Shown here: one piece after another, positions 34,541-42,445 of the stretch | Numbering within the stretch: position 1 is the first letter of the stretch | Layout of the letters: each line of letters opens with the position of its first letter | NCBI GenBank assembly: GCA_965218775.1 | Contig: CBDCLS010000005.1 | Location: 2,108,001-2,172,000, forward strand | Reading direction: 5' to 3' | Length of the DNA: 64,000 nucleotides | DNA from: CAUZIZ01 sp965218775 | GTDB lineage: Bacteria; Acidobacteriota; UBA6911; RPQK01; JAJDTT01 | Translations under genes and position numbers: made by a program | Notes under the pieces: model-generated | Databases searched by the model: none | What the model was told of the DNA's origin: nothing | What the model saw: the letters and a program-made list of their open reading frames with translations, nothing else

Positions 34541-34990
34541 GTGGACTACCAGAACGGCAAGATCCAGGGAGACCTCCTCACTACCTATGGCCTCCATGAG
34601 CACTTCGCCTCGCAGCGTCCCTTCGACATTGCCGCCAACGACCTCTACCCCGACAAGACCCCACCCGGCGAGATCATCGAGGCGGTTGTCAGAGTCGCCA
34701 AGCGGTGTGTCGAGGAGGACGGCGCGGAGATCGTCATCCCAGGATGCACACTGGCTGGCTCGGTGCTGCCTCACGACGTTCCCGACGTCGAGTCGGTCAT
34801 CGGGGCGCCCGTGATGGACGGAATGGTGACCGGTTTCAAGCTGGTGGAGATAGTGGGAGACCTGCACAAGCTCGGCATCCCGATGGTCAGCCGGCGAGGA
34901 TGGCTCGAGAAGCCTCCGATGAGCGACATGACGACCCTTCGGAGCTTCCTTGGACGGCCCCTCTATGACAATATGACAACTAGGCGTTGA
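34541..34990 (+). CDS. Asp/Glu/hydantoin racemase-like protein, N-terminally truncated
   Basis: The frame contains HFASQRPFDIAANDLYPDKT, the characteristic GAEIVIPGCTLAGSVL with the second catalytic cysteine, and GAPVMDGMVTGFKLVEIVGD. Hydantoin racemases are usually 230-250 residues with two catalytic cysteines; about 100 residues including the first are missing. GTG 34541 is only the first permitted start, six bases after the hyuB stop. A deletion joined the hyuB end to the middle of this gene. Confidence 0.6.
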   Translation: MDYQNGKIQGDLLTTYGLHEHFASQRPFDIAANDLYPDKTPPGEIIEAVVRVAKRCVEEDGAEIVIPGCTLAGSVLPHDVPDVESVIGAPVMDGMVTGFKLVEIVGDLHKLGIPMVSRRGWLEKPPMSDMTTLRSFLGRPLYDNMTTRR

Positions 34991-34994
34991 ACCA

Positions 34995-36170
34995 GTGAGA
35001 CAGACAGCAGACGCGGTAATCATCGGCGGCGGAATCGTCGGGGCTAGCACCCTCTACCACCTGACCGAACTCGGCATCAAGAACCCGGTGCTGCTGGACA
35101 AGGGCGGGTTCGCTTCGGGGTCGACGGGCGACTCGGCGGCTATCATACGCCAGCACTACTCGAACCCAGTCAGCATCGTGCTGGTCCTCAAGAGCCTCAC
35201 GATATTCCAGCAGCTCCAGGAAGAGAAGGGTAGCGGGCCCGACGTCTTGCACTCCGTGGGCTGGATATTTCTTTGTCCCCCCGACGCCGCATCAATGTTC
35301 GACGAGAACCTCACTCAGCTTAAAGACTTCGGGGTGAACACCTGGCAGATTCCCGTGGAGGAAGCCAGGGAGCACCTGCCTGGAATGAACACGGACGGGG
35401 TCGGACGTGTCGCATTTGAGCCCGAATCGGGCTACGCAGACCCTCACACCGCAACCAACGCCCTGATCGAAAAGGCCAGGGCCAAGGGGGCCGAGGCGTA
35501 CGAGAACAGGCCAGCCACGGGCATCAGGCTCGACGGAGATAAGGCCGTGGCTGTCGAGACCGCAGAAGGTGAGATATCGACCCCGGTCGTCGTCAACGCC
35601 GCCGGTCCCTGGGCGCCCAGAGTGGGCGAGTGGGTCGGCTTGGACCTCCCCCTCGAGATTTCCCGCGAGCAAGAGGTACTGATAGAACCTCCTGAGGGCG
35701 CTCATCCGCTTCAGAGGTCTGTATCGAATATGGTCGATCGGTTTTACATCCGGCCTGCCAAGGGCGGGAAGATACTCATGGGCGTCGGCCACCCCAAGGA
35801 GAACGAAGCGGCCGACCCCGACGACTACAACCGGAGCGCGACGCTTGACTTTATCGAAGACGTCGGCCAGCGTCTGGCGCATAGGTTTTCGGCGATGGCC
35901 GACGCGAAGATCGTCGCCAATTGGGCGGGGCTCTATTCCATCACGCCCGACTGGAACATGATCGTCGACAGGGCTCCCGGCATCGAGGGCATGTACCTCG
36001 CCGTAGGGGGCAGCGGTCACTCCTTCAAGCTCGGCCCAGCGATCGGCCTCGCGCTTGCCGAGCTCATCGCGGAGGGTGAGACCCAGACAGTGGACATAAC
36101 AGACCTACGGGCCTCCAGGTTCGACGAAGATACCCTGTTAAAGTCGACTTACGGAGGCAACCGGGGATAG
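34995..36170 (+). CDS. FAD-dependent oxidoreductase, DAO (sarcosine/glycine oxidase-like) family
   Basis: The N-terminus ADAVIIGGGIVGASTLYHLT is a standard FAD-binding GxGxxG motif. SGSTGDSAAIIRQHYSN, VVNAAGPWAPRVGEWVGLDL and the C-terminal SITPDWNMIVDRAPGIEGMY plus AVGGSGHSFKLGPAIG complete the DAO fold. Members oxidise secondary or tertiary amines such as sarcosine or dimethylglycine. GTG 34995 lies a few bases after the racemase stop, so it belongs to the hyu operon. It appears intact. Confidence 0.9.
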   Translation: MRQTADAVIIGGGIVGASTLYHLTELGIKNPVLLDKGGFASGSTGDSAAIIRQHYSNPVSIVLVLKSLTIFQQLQEEKGSGPDVLHSVGWIFLCPPDAASMFDENLTQLKDFGVNTWQIPVEEAREHLPGMNTDGVGRVAFEPESGYADPHTATNALIEKARAKGAEAYENRPATGIRLDGDKAVAVETAEGEISTPVVVNAAGPWAPRVGEWVGLDLPLEISREQEVLIEPPEGAHPLQRSVSNMVDRFYIRPAKGGKILMGVGHPKENEAADPDDYNRSATLDFIEDVGQRLAHRFSAMADAKIVANWAGLYSITPDWNMIVDRAPGIEGMYLAVGGSGHSFKLGPAIGLALAELIAEGETQTVDITDLRASRFDEDTLLKSTYGGNRG

Positions 36171-36449
36171 CGGAGTTGCTCAAGCAGGTCGCGAACTTCT
36201 TGCTTTGCCGTTGTTCATCTTGCCAACCTCCGCGGCTTCATTCTGCAACGTAGCTAACCGGGCCGTCGAAGGGGTTCTTCTGCTTGTAGAGGCGATAGGC
36301 CATGGCGGTTTCCGAGGGCGGCCCGCAACAGGGAGAATTCCCTTGTCCCGCCCAGCCCAGGGATTCTTCGTTTTCCTCCAGGGCAGCGAAAGCGGCCCTC
36401 ATTTCGGGCAATGCCTCTTCGCCGAAAAGCCGTCTTCGACCGTCTCTTC
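36171..36449 (-). other. Gene-free stretch with a possible C-terminal relic
   Basis: On the minus strand, one frame reads ALPEMRAAFAALEENEES and ends YRLYKQKNPFDGPVSYVAE followed by a stop near 36248. It looks protein-like but has no start and no recognised family. Confidence 0.25.
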
Positions 36450-36758
36450 TCAGACGATTTGCTCAAGGCGCCTGATCGTCCGCAGCGCCTTGGCTTCGCT
36501 CTGCTGAGCGTGATACAGGTCCCAACGGATCTGAAGGTTCATCCAAAAACCAGGAGTGTTACCGAAGTATTTGGCCAATCGCAGCGCCGTTGCGGGAGTG
36601 ACGCCACGGCGACCGTTGATCAACTCGTTGACGCGCTGGTAAGGTACCCGTATTCTCGCTGCAAGCTCGCGTTGTGATAGTTCCATTGGCTTGAGAAACT
36701 CCTCAAGGAGCATCTCTCCGGGATGCGTGGGCGCTCGATGTGTCGGCACTCGAATCAT
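36450..36758 (-). CDS. higA: HigA-family antitoxin (XRE helix-turn-helix)
   Basis: This 102-residue protein has the HigA pattern RAPTHPGEMLLEEFLKPMEL, SQRELAARIRVPYQRVNELI, NGRRGVTPATALRLAKYFGN and TPGFWMNLQIRWDLY. HigA antitoxins bind DNA and neutralise HigB ribonucleases. A higB gene would be expected directly upstream (above 36758) but is absent; a plus-strand ParE relic occupies that place. The antitoxin is therefore an orphan. Confidence 0.85.
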   Translation of the reverse strand: MIRVPTHRAPTHPGEMLLEEFLKPMELSQRELAARIRVPYQRVNELINGRRGVTPATALRLAKYFGNTPGFWMNLQIRWDLYHAQQSEAKALRTIRRLEQIV

Positions 36759-36777
36759 GATTGGCCTCTGGATTCTA

Positions 36778-36874
36778 ATGATAGTCTACGATCTCGACAG
36801 TGTCCAAGGACCTGGCTGCTATCCACGCATTCATCAGTCAGGACTCACCGTACTATGCAGAGGTGACCGGCTGA
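36778..36874 (+). pseudogene. ParE-family toxin N-terminal remnant
   Basis: ATG 36778 gives MIVYDL, then the adjacent frame continues TVSKDLAAIHAFISQDSPYY AEV before TGA at 36872-36874. ParE toxins have the pattern (S)xxAxxDLxxIxxFIxxDSPxxA at this place. A frameshift and a 3' truncation leave about 30 codons. Confidence 0.5.
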
Positions 36875-36922
36875 AACAGATTTATCTTGTACATTCAAAC
36901 TACAACTTTTAAAATACCTGTT

Positions 36923-38149
36923 ATGATTCCCCGTCACCAGACCTCACTCCTCCGTGAATATCTTGGGTTCTTCCCCTGCGTCGGCCTTATTGGGCCGCGG
37001 CAGTGCGGGAAGACCACTCTGCTCGGAGAACTGGGCGAGGGGTGGGTTCATTTCGATCTGGAAAGACAATCGGACTTCGAAGCCATTTCACGCGACCCCG
37101 ACTTGTTTTTCCGTCTTCACCCCGATCGAGTGGCCATCGACGAGGCCCAGGGTTTCCCCCCTTTGTTCCAGGCCTTGAGAGTTGCTATCGATGCAGATCG
37201 ATCCCGCACCGGCAGGTTCGTCATTACCGGTTCGAGTTCACCCGACCTCACGCGGGAGGTCTCGGAGAGTCTGGCTGGCCGGATAGGACTGATTGAGATG
37301 AGTCCCTTTTCTCTTGCAGAAGCGATCCGCGAGCCCCCTAGCCCCTTCTTTTCCGGGCTTTCCGAAGGCTGGGAGCCGGAGCGCTTCCTGCAGGAGCTCG
37401 CACCGCGTGCCGAAATCCGGAAACTCCATGAATACTGGCTCTGGGGCGGATATCCCCAACCCTGGGTTGAGGGTGGAGTCCGCTTTCGCCAAACCTGGAT
37501 GGAACAGTACGTCCAGACCTATCTACATCGAGACATCGGGACTCTCTTCCCCGGTCTGAATCGGAATCGCTTCCGGCGCTTCATCCAGCTGCTTGCAGGT
37601 CTTTCAGGCACAATTGTGAATTACTCGGATGTCGCTCGCGCCCTCAATGTATCTCAGCCGACCGCACGCGAGTACTTCGAAATCGCGCACGGCTCCTTCC
37701 TCTGGAGGACACTGCCAGCCTTCACCCGTAGCGTGCTCAAGCGTGTGGTCAAGAGCCCACGCGGACACCTTCGCGATTCCGGTCTACTGCATCACCTACT
37801 TCGGGTCGATGAACTGGACGTCCTGCGAGGCCATCCTCAGATGGGCCGTTCCTGGGAGGGAATGGTAGTCGAACAGGTCCTCAGAGGGCTGGCTGCGGGC
37901 GGAATTGCCTGCGATCATTATCACTATAGGACCGCCGCCGGTGCCGAGGTAGATCTGGTGCTTGAGGGGACCTTCGGGCTGATCCCTGTCGAGGTCAAAT
38001 ACCCTCAGACGACCCGCGCCAGGGAACTCCGCCCGATCAGTGATTTCATTAAGGACCAGGACTGCCGCCTGGGATTCGTCATCAACAACGATGAGAGGCC
38101 TCGGCTGCATGGACCACGCTTGGTCGGAATGCCGGCCGCCTGCCTCTGA
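36923..38149 (+). CDS. AAA-type ATPase with DUF4143 domain
   Basis: The product has a Walker A motif (LIGPRQCGKTTLLGEL, Lys near residue 30), Walker B-like DRVAIDEAQG, and sensor region RFVITGSSSPDLTREVSESL. The C-terminal DUF4143 part contains ALNVSQPTAREYFEIAHGSF and the nuclease-like end GAEVDLVLEGTFGLIPVEVK. The latter resembles a PD-(D/E)XK core, as described for this family. Function is unknown, though such genes often lie in defence or toxin-antitoxin neighbourhoods as here. ATG 36923 gives the standard family start. Confidence 0.85.
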   Translation: MIPRHQTSLLREYLGFFPCVGLIGPRQCGKTTLLGELGEGWVHFDLERQSDFEAISRDPDLFFRLHPDRVAIDEAQGFPPLFQALRVAIDADRSRTGRFVITGSSSPDLTREVSESLAGRIGLIEMSPFSLAEAIREPPSPFFSGLSEGWEPERFLQELAPRAEIRKLHEYWLWGGYPQPWVEGGVRFRQTWMEQYVQTYLHRDIGTLFPGLNRNRFRRFIQLLAGLSGTIVNYSDVARALNVSQPTAREYFEIAHGSFLWRTLPAFTRSVLKRVVKSPRGHLRDSGLLHHLLRVDELDVLRGHPQMGRSWEGMVVEQVLRGLAAGGIACDHYHYRTAAGAEVDLVLEGTFGLIPVEVKYPQTTRARELRPISDFIKDQDCRLGFVINNDERPRLHGPRLVGMPAACL

Positions 38150-38348
38150 GGCAGCCAGTACCCGGTCCTGTTCAAGAATCGTTCCGGGTGTCAGAGTGAC
38201 CTCCATGCGACTGTTCAGTCGGGGGCGGCACTCTCAGTCCTCGGCTCTGGGAGAGATTCAGATCGAGGCAACGGCTCTGACCGTCAGTGTTCGAGGAAAA
38301 AGCTGGATGCTCATTCCTCGAATCAATAATCGGCTCCCTCAAGGCTGG

Positions 38349-38735
38349 TTAGGCAGGAGCGCTGCCTTGCGTTCGCGCCTCCCGAGCACGCCCCTCCGGC
38401 CCATTGTCACTGCTGAAGAACCAGAGGGTGTTCTGCTCCAGTCCACAATCCTTCAAGAAATCGTGAAGCCTTCCGATCTGTCGGTCCATGGCCAAAATGG
38501 CCAGCAAGGTACCAGCCAGCCTCGCGAGCAGCTTGAGATTCGGCTCTACGCTTGGTCTGTGCATTGGCCGGCGTACCTCCCCGAACCCAAGATTGAATGG
38601 TGCTTCTCCAGGGAAGCGTTCTTCTCGACAACAGTTGCCTGAGGAAGCACCTTACCACCGGCTGCTCGTCGGGGAAACGGTTCTTACAGTCAATAGGTTC
38701 CACCTCGCAGCCACCGGGTTTCCCAGGTCTTGAAA
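38349..38735 (-). pseudogene. Sulfatase remnant
   Basis: The minus-strand frame ending at 38349 contains LAGTLLAILAMDRQIGRLHD, FLKDCGLEQNTLWFFSSDNG and PEG, the central block of sulfatases. Upstream pieces in other frames (TWETRWLRGG, SLEKHHSILG) look like the preceding domain with several indels. The N-terminal formylglycine motif and the C-terminus are missing. Confidence 0.55.
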
Positions 38736-38918
38736 TCGAGGACCTGGATGATGGCCACCCGGATCCCGAAAGGGGGACATGTCGATGCCACTGGACCCGA
38801 TGTAGACCATGACGAAACGTCGATCCGGGTTGGACTGATCCCGGTTCAGGAAGACCTGCATGCTTGCGCCGATCCACGGGCTGGCAACGGGGGGCTTGAT
38901 CTATGTGACTCTTCCCGC

Positions 38919-39287
38919 TCAGAGACCCTTGAGGCGAGCCGTCCTCTTGGCAGCAACCGTTATCGCCACCAATTGGTCGGCTTCGGACTGCAGCGATCGG
39001 AGCCGATCGGCAGGAGCCGCCCCGAGTTGCTCCAGCAGCTCGAGCCAGTAGATCGACTCGTCCGCTTCTTCCTCGACAACGGAAAGCCGGGAAACGAACT
39101 CGCGACGGCTGCGTGCCCGGCGTGCAGCTCGGTAGTTGGCCCCCACCGACGTCGCGGCTCGCAGAAGCTGCCGTTTGATGTGACCGACTTCGGCACCCGC
39201 GGAGAGGGTGGCGCAAAGTCTAAGGACATCCATGGCGAAGGTCCTGGTGCGTTCCAAAAGGTCTGGCGCATTTCCCATGCATATCAT
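38919..39287 (-). CDS. Four-helix-bundle protein (S23/IVP-like)
   Basis: The 122-residue protein matches the four-helix-bundle family first found as 23S intervening-sequence proteins: LLERTRTFAMDVLRLCATL, KRQLLRAATSVGANYRAARR, ARSRREFVSRLSVVEEEADE, SIYWLELLEQLGAA and LVAITVAAKRTA. These proteins form pentameric bundles; the role is unknown. Here it lies next to a sulfatase relic and is not inside an rRNA gene. The start could be ATG 39278 three codons later. Confidence 0.85.
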   Translation of the reverse strand: MICMGNAPDLLERTRTFAMDVLRLCATLSAGAEVGHIKRQLLRAATSVGANYRAARRARSRREFVSRLSVVEEEADESIYWLELLEQLGAAPADRLRSLQSEADQLVAITVAAKRTARLKGL

Positions 39288-39374
39288 TACGGCCGCTGTC
39301 GGAGAAGCGCGAAACGATTTTCGGGGGGAAGGGTTCGGGAAGTGCGAAGGAAGAATGAGGAAGTGCGAAGGGTC

Positions 39375-39456
<82 letters not shown>

Positions 39457-39631
39457 CCCGCATTTCTCATCGCCTGTCGTAGCGAGGCGTCGCAAGGGCC
39501 GTCCTGGCAAGGCTTGCGACCGAGGCCTCCGCAGTCGTACTTGTACAGTACGTCGAGGAGGCCGACCGAGCGAAACGCAGCCAGGGCGGATGATTGCGGC
39601 GACGTAGTAGACCGGCGATGAGAAATGCGGG
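39457..39631. mobile_element. 175-bp MITE, copy A, TTAA target duplication
   Basis: The element begins CCCGCATTTCTCATCGCC and ends with its exact complement GGCGATGAGAAATGCGGG; TTAA flanks it at 39453-39456 and 39632-39635. It is highly similar along its whole 175-bp length to copy B at 40303-40477. The CCCG-ATTTCTCA end matches the IS1380 element at 58772-60461 with one difference over 13 bases. It has no transposase. Confidence 0.85.
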
Positions 39632-40041
39632 TTAACAGCTTGATTCAAACGCACTATCTTGTTGTCTCTTCTTGCTTCTAGCTTGGGTCAGATCCTGGTG
39701 TTACCTGGTCTTCGGCGAAAAATTGTTCAGTGGAACTGAAACCGAAACGCGCCGAGGCGCGAGTGCCGACGACGGCGGAGCTGGACACGTGTTCCCGGGT
39801 GATCCGAGCACCGGCGACGAGCACGAGCGAATCGAGATAGCACTATGAGGTGTCGTTACCCGATTCGGCATCTCAACACCAGGCTCGCGTCGATTCTTCG
39901 CCGGGCATCGATGATTTGCCGATGTAGGGTAGAATGGAAGAACGATCATCGATGAAGCGGAGATGGGGTGCGCAGGTTACTTTTCGGCTACGCTGTAGAA
40001 CCACCGCGGCCCTTCTTCGAGACTAACCTGAAAGAGATCTC

Positions 40042-40251
40042 ATGAGAGAGTACACTGCCGTCGTCGAGCGCGATCCGGAAACTGGACTGTACGTGGGCTA
40101 TGTTCCTGGATTCCAGGGTGCACACTCCCAAGCTGAAACGCTTGACGAGTTGAACAGGAATCTTTGCGAAGTAATCGAGATGCTTCTGGAGGATGGAGAA
40201 CCCACGCTGGAAGTTGAGTTTGTCGGAACTCAACGCGTCGCTCTCTCCTGA
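40042..40251 (+). CDS. hicB: HicB-family antitoxin
   Basis: This 69-residue protein is a typical small HicB: YTAVVERDPETGLYVGYVPG, FQGAHSQAETLDELNRNLCE and VIEMLLEDGEP. It adopts a degenerate RNase H fold and blocks HicA. ATG 40042 follows GAAAGAGATCTC. The order hicB-hicA, two bases apart, is intact. The toxin partner is split by a MITE, so the antitoxin is functionally orphaned if the insertion is real. Confidence 0.85.
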   Translation: MREYTAVVERDPETGLYVGYVPGFQGAHSQAETLDELNRNLCEVIEMLLEDGEPTLEVEFVGTQRVALS

Positions 40252-40253
40252 CA

Positions 40254-40657
40254 ATGCCCAAGGCTCCTATCCTGAAGCCGCGCCAGCTCGTTGCAATCCT
40301 AACCCGCATTTCTCACCGCGAGTCGTAGCGAGTCGTCGCAAGCGCCGTCCTGGCAAGGCTTGCGACCGAGGCCCCCGCAGTCGTACTCGTGCAGTACGTC
40401 GAGGAGGCCGACCGAGCGAAACGCAGCCAGGGCGGATGATTGCGGCGACGTAGTAGACTGGCGGTGAGAAATACGGGCTAAAGCGACTTGGCTTTGTCGA
40501 GGTACGGAGGCGGGGCTCACATCGACAGTATCGTCATCCTGACGGAAGGGGCACGACGGTACCCTTTCACGCGGGTCGGGATATCTCTCCGCTTCTGCTA
40601 CGCCAGATCGTGCGAGACATCGGCCTCACGCTTGACGAGTTTCTCGGACATCGATGA
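40254..40657 (+). pseudogene. hicA: HicA-family toxin interrupted by a 175-bp MITE
   Basis: ATG 40254 begins MPKAPILKPRQLVAIL and runs into the element. After 40481 the coding resumes: RLGFVEVRRRGSHRQYRHPD, GRGTTVPFHAGRDISPLLLR, QIVRDIGLTLDEFLGHR and TGA at 40655-40657. Removing 40303-40477 and one copy of the CTAA duplication restores one 74-codon frame exactly, with ATC CTA AAG across the junction. The conserved double-stranded-RNA-binding pattern and catalytic His (GSHRQ) survive. Insertion therefore looks recent. Confidence 0.85.
40303..40477. mobile_element. 175-bp MITE, copy B, CTAA target duplication inside hicA
   Basis: The ends are CCCGCATTTCTCACCGC and GCGGTGAGAAATACGGG; CTAA flanks it at 40299-40302 and 40478-40481. 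Its length equals that of copy A. The middle holds a long region identical to copy A (CGAGGAGGCCGACCGAGCGA and AACGCAGCCAGGGCGGATGA). It is non-autonomous. Confidence 0.88.
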
Positions 40658-40760
40658 GCGCCAAAAAACCTAGCAGCTCTATCCTTGTAAAATCGGACCA
40701 ATCGAGCCAAGAAGGTGAGGCCGGTCGTCAAGTCGAATCTGGACCGTTCTTCCCTTATCT

Positions 40761-41789
40761 CTAGCTTTCAGGGGTGGGGAACAGTGAAGTGAAACGAGGT
40801 TGGAACAGCCTTCTCGCATCCGCAGACATCACCTTGAGCAGAGCCTTGGCTTTTCGGACAGACTCTTCATCGTCTGAGTCTAGAGCAAGATCCTCGATCT
40901 CCCGCATCGCATCGAAGTCCCCGTGGGCCTTGAGGATGTCCACGACTGCGTTCACATACTCATTGAGATCGCCACCTCGATTCGTTTGCTCCATTAGACT
41001 GGCTGCATCACGAAAGTAATCGAAGTTCTCGTACAGCTTGTTGGCTCGACTGTTTACCTGCAACACAAAGTAGGTCCGCGAAGGAAGAGGGGTCCCATTC
41101 TCTTTAGAGACGATTCGGTTGGTTGGAGAGAGTCGATACTGTTCGCTGAACTCCTTCTTCGCTCCCAGCTTAGGAACGCACACGATCCTCCCACTCTGAA
41201 GTTGCCTCTCATGGCTGAGCCGGTAGTGCAAATCGAGATCAAAACCCGGCAAGATCGTATCATCCCGATTGAACAAATTGATGAGGTTCTCGGCGATAGA
41301 CACTCCAGCACTCGCCAATGAAATGTAGGAAAGAAACGGTGCAAGCATGGGAAGACCAGCAACCGTGGAGATGCCTGATTTGATTGGGTCGGCAATCTCT
41401 TTAGCGTTGTCCAACTCCATAATCTTCGTCGTCAATCGGACGGACTCCCCTAGGTAAGACTTTGTGTAGTAAGCCAGCTCATGCCCGTAGAACTGGCCAC
41501 CGATGTCCTCGAGTTCAAACGAGCCACCCTTGAAAAAGGCTTCGGGACTGAAGTAGTTGATGGACTCAGCAACACCAGGTTTTTCCTCTTTCGTCTTGAC
41601 GAAAGAGGAAATCATAAGTTCTTGATCTTTCTTGTCCTCTGTTCCCCACTTGATAAGAAAGAATAGGTAGCGAATCATCAGTGGCTTTCCAATTTCCACT
41701 GGCCGATAGCCCTGTGCTCGTGGTGCCTTGGGGTCGGGAATCTCGTACAGGGATTGCAGTTCACCGTTGACACTGAGGAAACTAGCCAT
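40761..41789 (-). CDS. Unrecognised 342-residue protein
   Basis: No family is recognised. The N-terminal third looks beta-rich (VNGELQSLYEIPDPKAP, KPLMIRYLFFLIKWG). A central hydrophobic, glycine/alanine-rich stretch at about residues 139-173 (SGISTVAGLPMLAPFLSYIS and LASAGVSIAENLIN) could be a membrane hairpin or a buried helix pair. The last third is charged and helical (EEIEDLALDSDDE-like). There is no signal peptide. Base composition is clearly more AT-rich than the surrounding genes, suggesting transfer. It is divergent from the cysteine-rich gene at 41978. A pore-forming effector is conceivable but purely speculative. Confidence 0.75.
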   Translation of the reverse strand: MASFLSVNGELQSLYEIPDPKAPRAQGYRPVEIGKPLMIRYLFFLIKWGTEDKKDQELMISSFVKTKEEKPGVAESINYFSPEAFFKGGSFELEDIGGQFYGHELAYYTKSYLGESVRLTTKIMELDNAKEIADPIKSGISTVAGLPMLAPFLSYISLASAGVSIAENLINLFNRDDTILPGFDLDLHYRLSHERQLQSGRIVCVPKLGAKKEFSEQYRLSPTNRIVSKENGTPLPSRTYFVLQVNSRANKLYENFDYFRDAASLMEQTNRGGDLNEYVNAVVDILKAHGDFDAMREIEDLALDSDDEESVRKAKALLKVMSADARRLFQPRFTSLFPTPES

Positions 41790-41977
41790 GACATACTCCT
41801 CGTCGTTTTACTGTGTTGGGTTGCTCGGCGGATCGCCCTGCAATTGTTCCAGCAACTCCTTAGTTATGACTACAATACAGTGCGAATCAATAAAGGACAA
41901 TGGCACAGCTGTCTGTCTTGACTGTTTTTCCCTTCACCGATACACTCCCCTTAATTCCATCCTGGACGACTTCATTG

Positions 41978-42409
41978 ATGTTTACAAACCGTGTGTCGTC
42001 TAGGAATTCTATCTTGCTCGCTGTGGTTACTGGATTTACCTTTTGGATGATAGCTTCGGTTGAGACAAGGGCTCAGGTCTGCGGAGGGCCAGGGCCACCC
42101 AACTGTGGTTCAGCCGCCTGTACTGGCTTGGCTCCTAGGAGTCCATGTTTTGTAGATGGGACTGAAGGAGTGTGTGTCTCCCTCGATGATTGTATCCCAC
42201 CCGATCCTGTTTTCGATTGGTGTTTCTGCCACGCCCAACGGGGAACTATAGCATCTTGCAAAGAGCTCGCGGAAGCATGTGAGGATCGCTGCTCAACGCT
42301 GACGAAACATTGCATTGACGAATGTGGGAATCGAAGAAGAGAGAAACTAGTGCTCGCCAGACCATCCGCATTGCGGAAGAACACCAGCTCCCAGATGGTC
42401 GAGGTGTAG
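41978..42409 (+). CDS. Cysteine-rich secreted protein of unknown function
   Basis: From ATG 41978 the protein has a signal peptide (ILLAVVTGFTFWMIASVETR then AQ) and a mature part of about 110 residues with some 14 cysteines, e.g. VCGGPGPPNCGSAACTG, VFDWCFCHAQRG and CEDRCSTLTKHCIDECG. Such density implies disulfide bonding outside the cytoplasm and is unusual for bacteria. The upstream frame to 41900 would place residues before the signal and is less likely. Like its divergent neighbour it is AT-richer than the flanks. Confidence 0.6.
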   Translation: MFTNRVSSRNSILLAVVTGFTFWMIASVETRAQVCGGPGPPNCGSAACTGLAPRSPCFVDGTEGVCVSLDDCIPPDPVFDWCFCHAQRGTIASCKELAEACEDRCSTLTKHCIDECGNRRREKLVLARPSALRKNTSSQMVEV

Positions 42410-42445
42410 AAGGTGTGGTTGAACGCAGCGAAGGATCCTTCGAAT

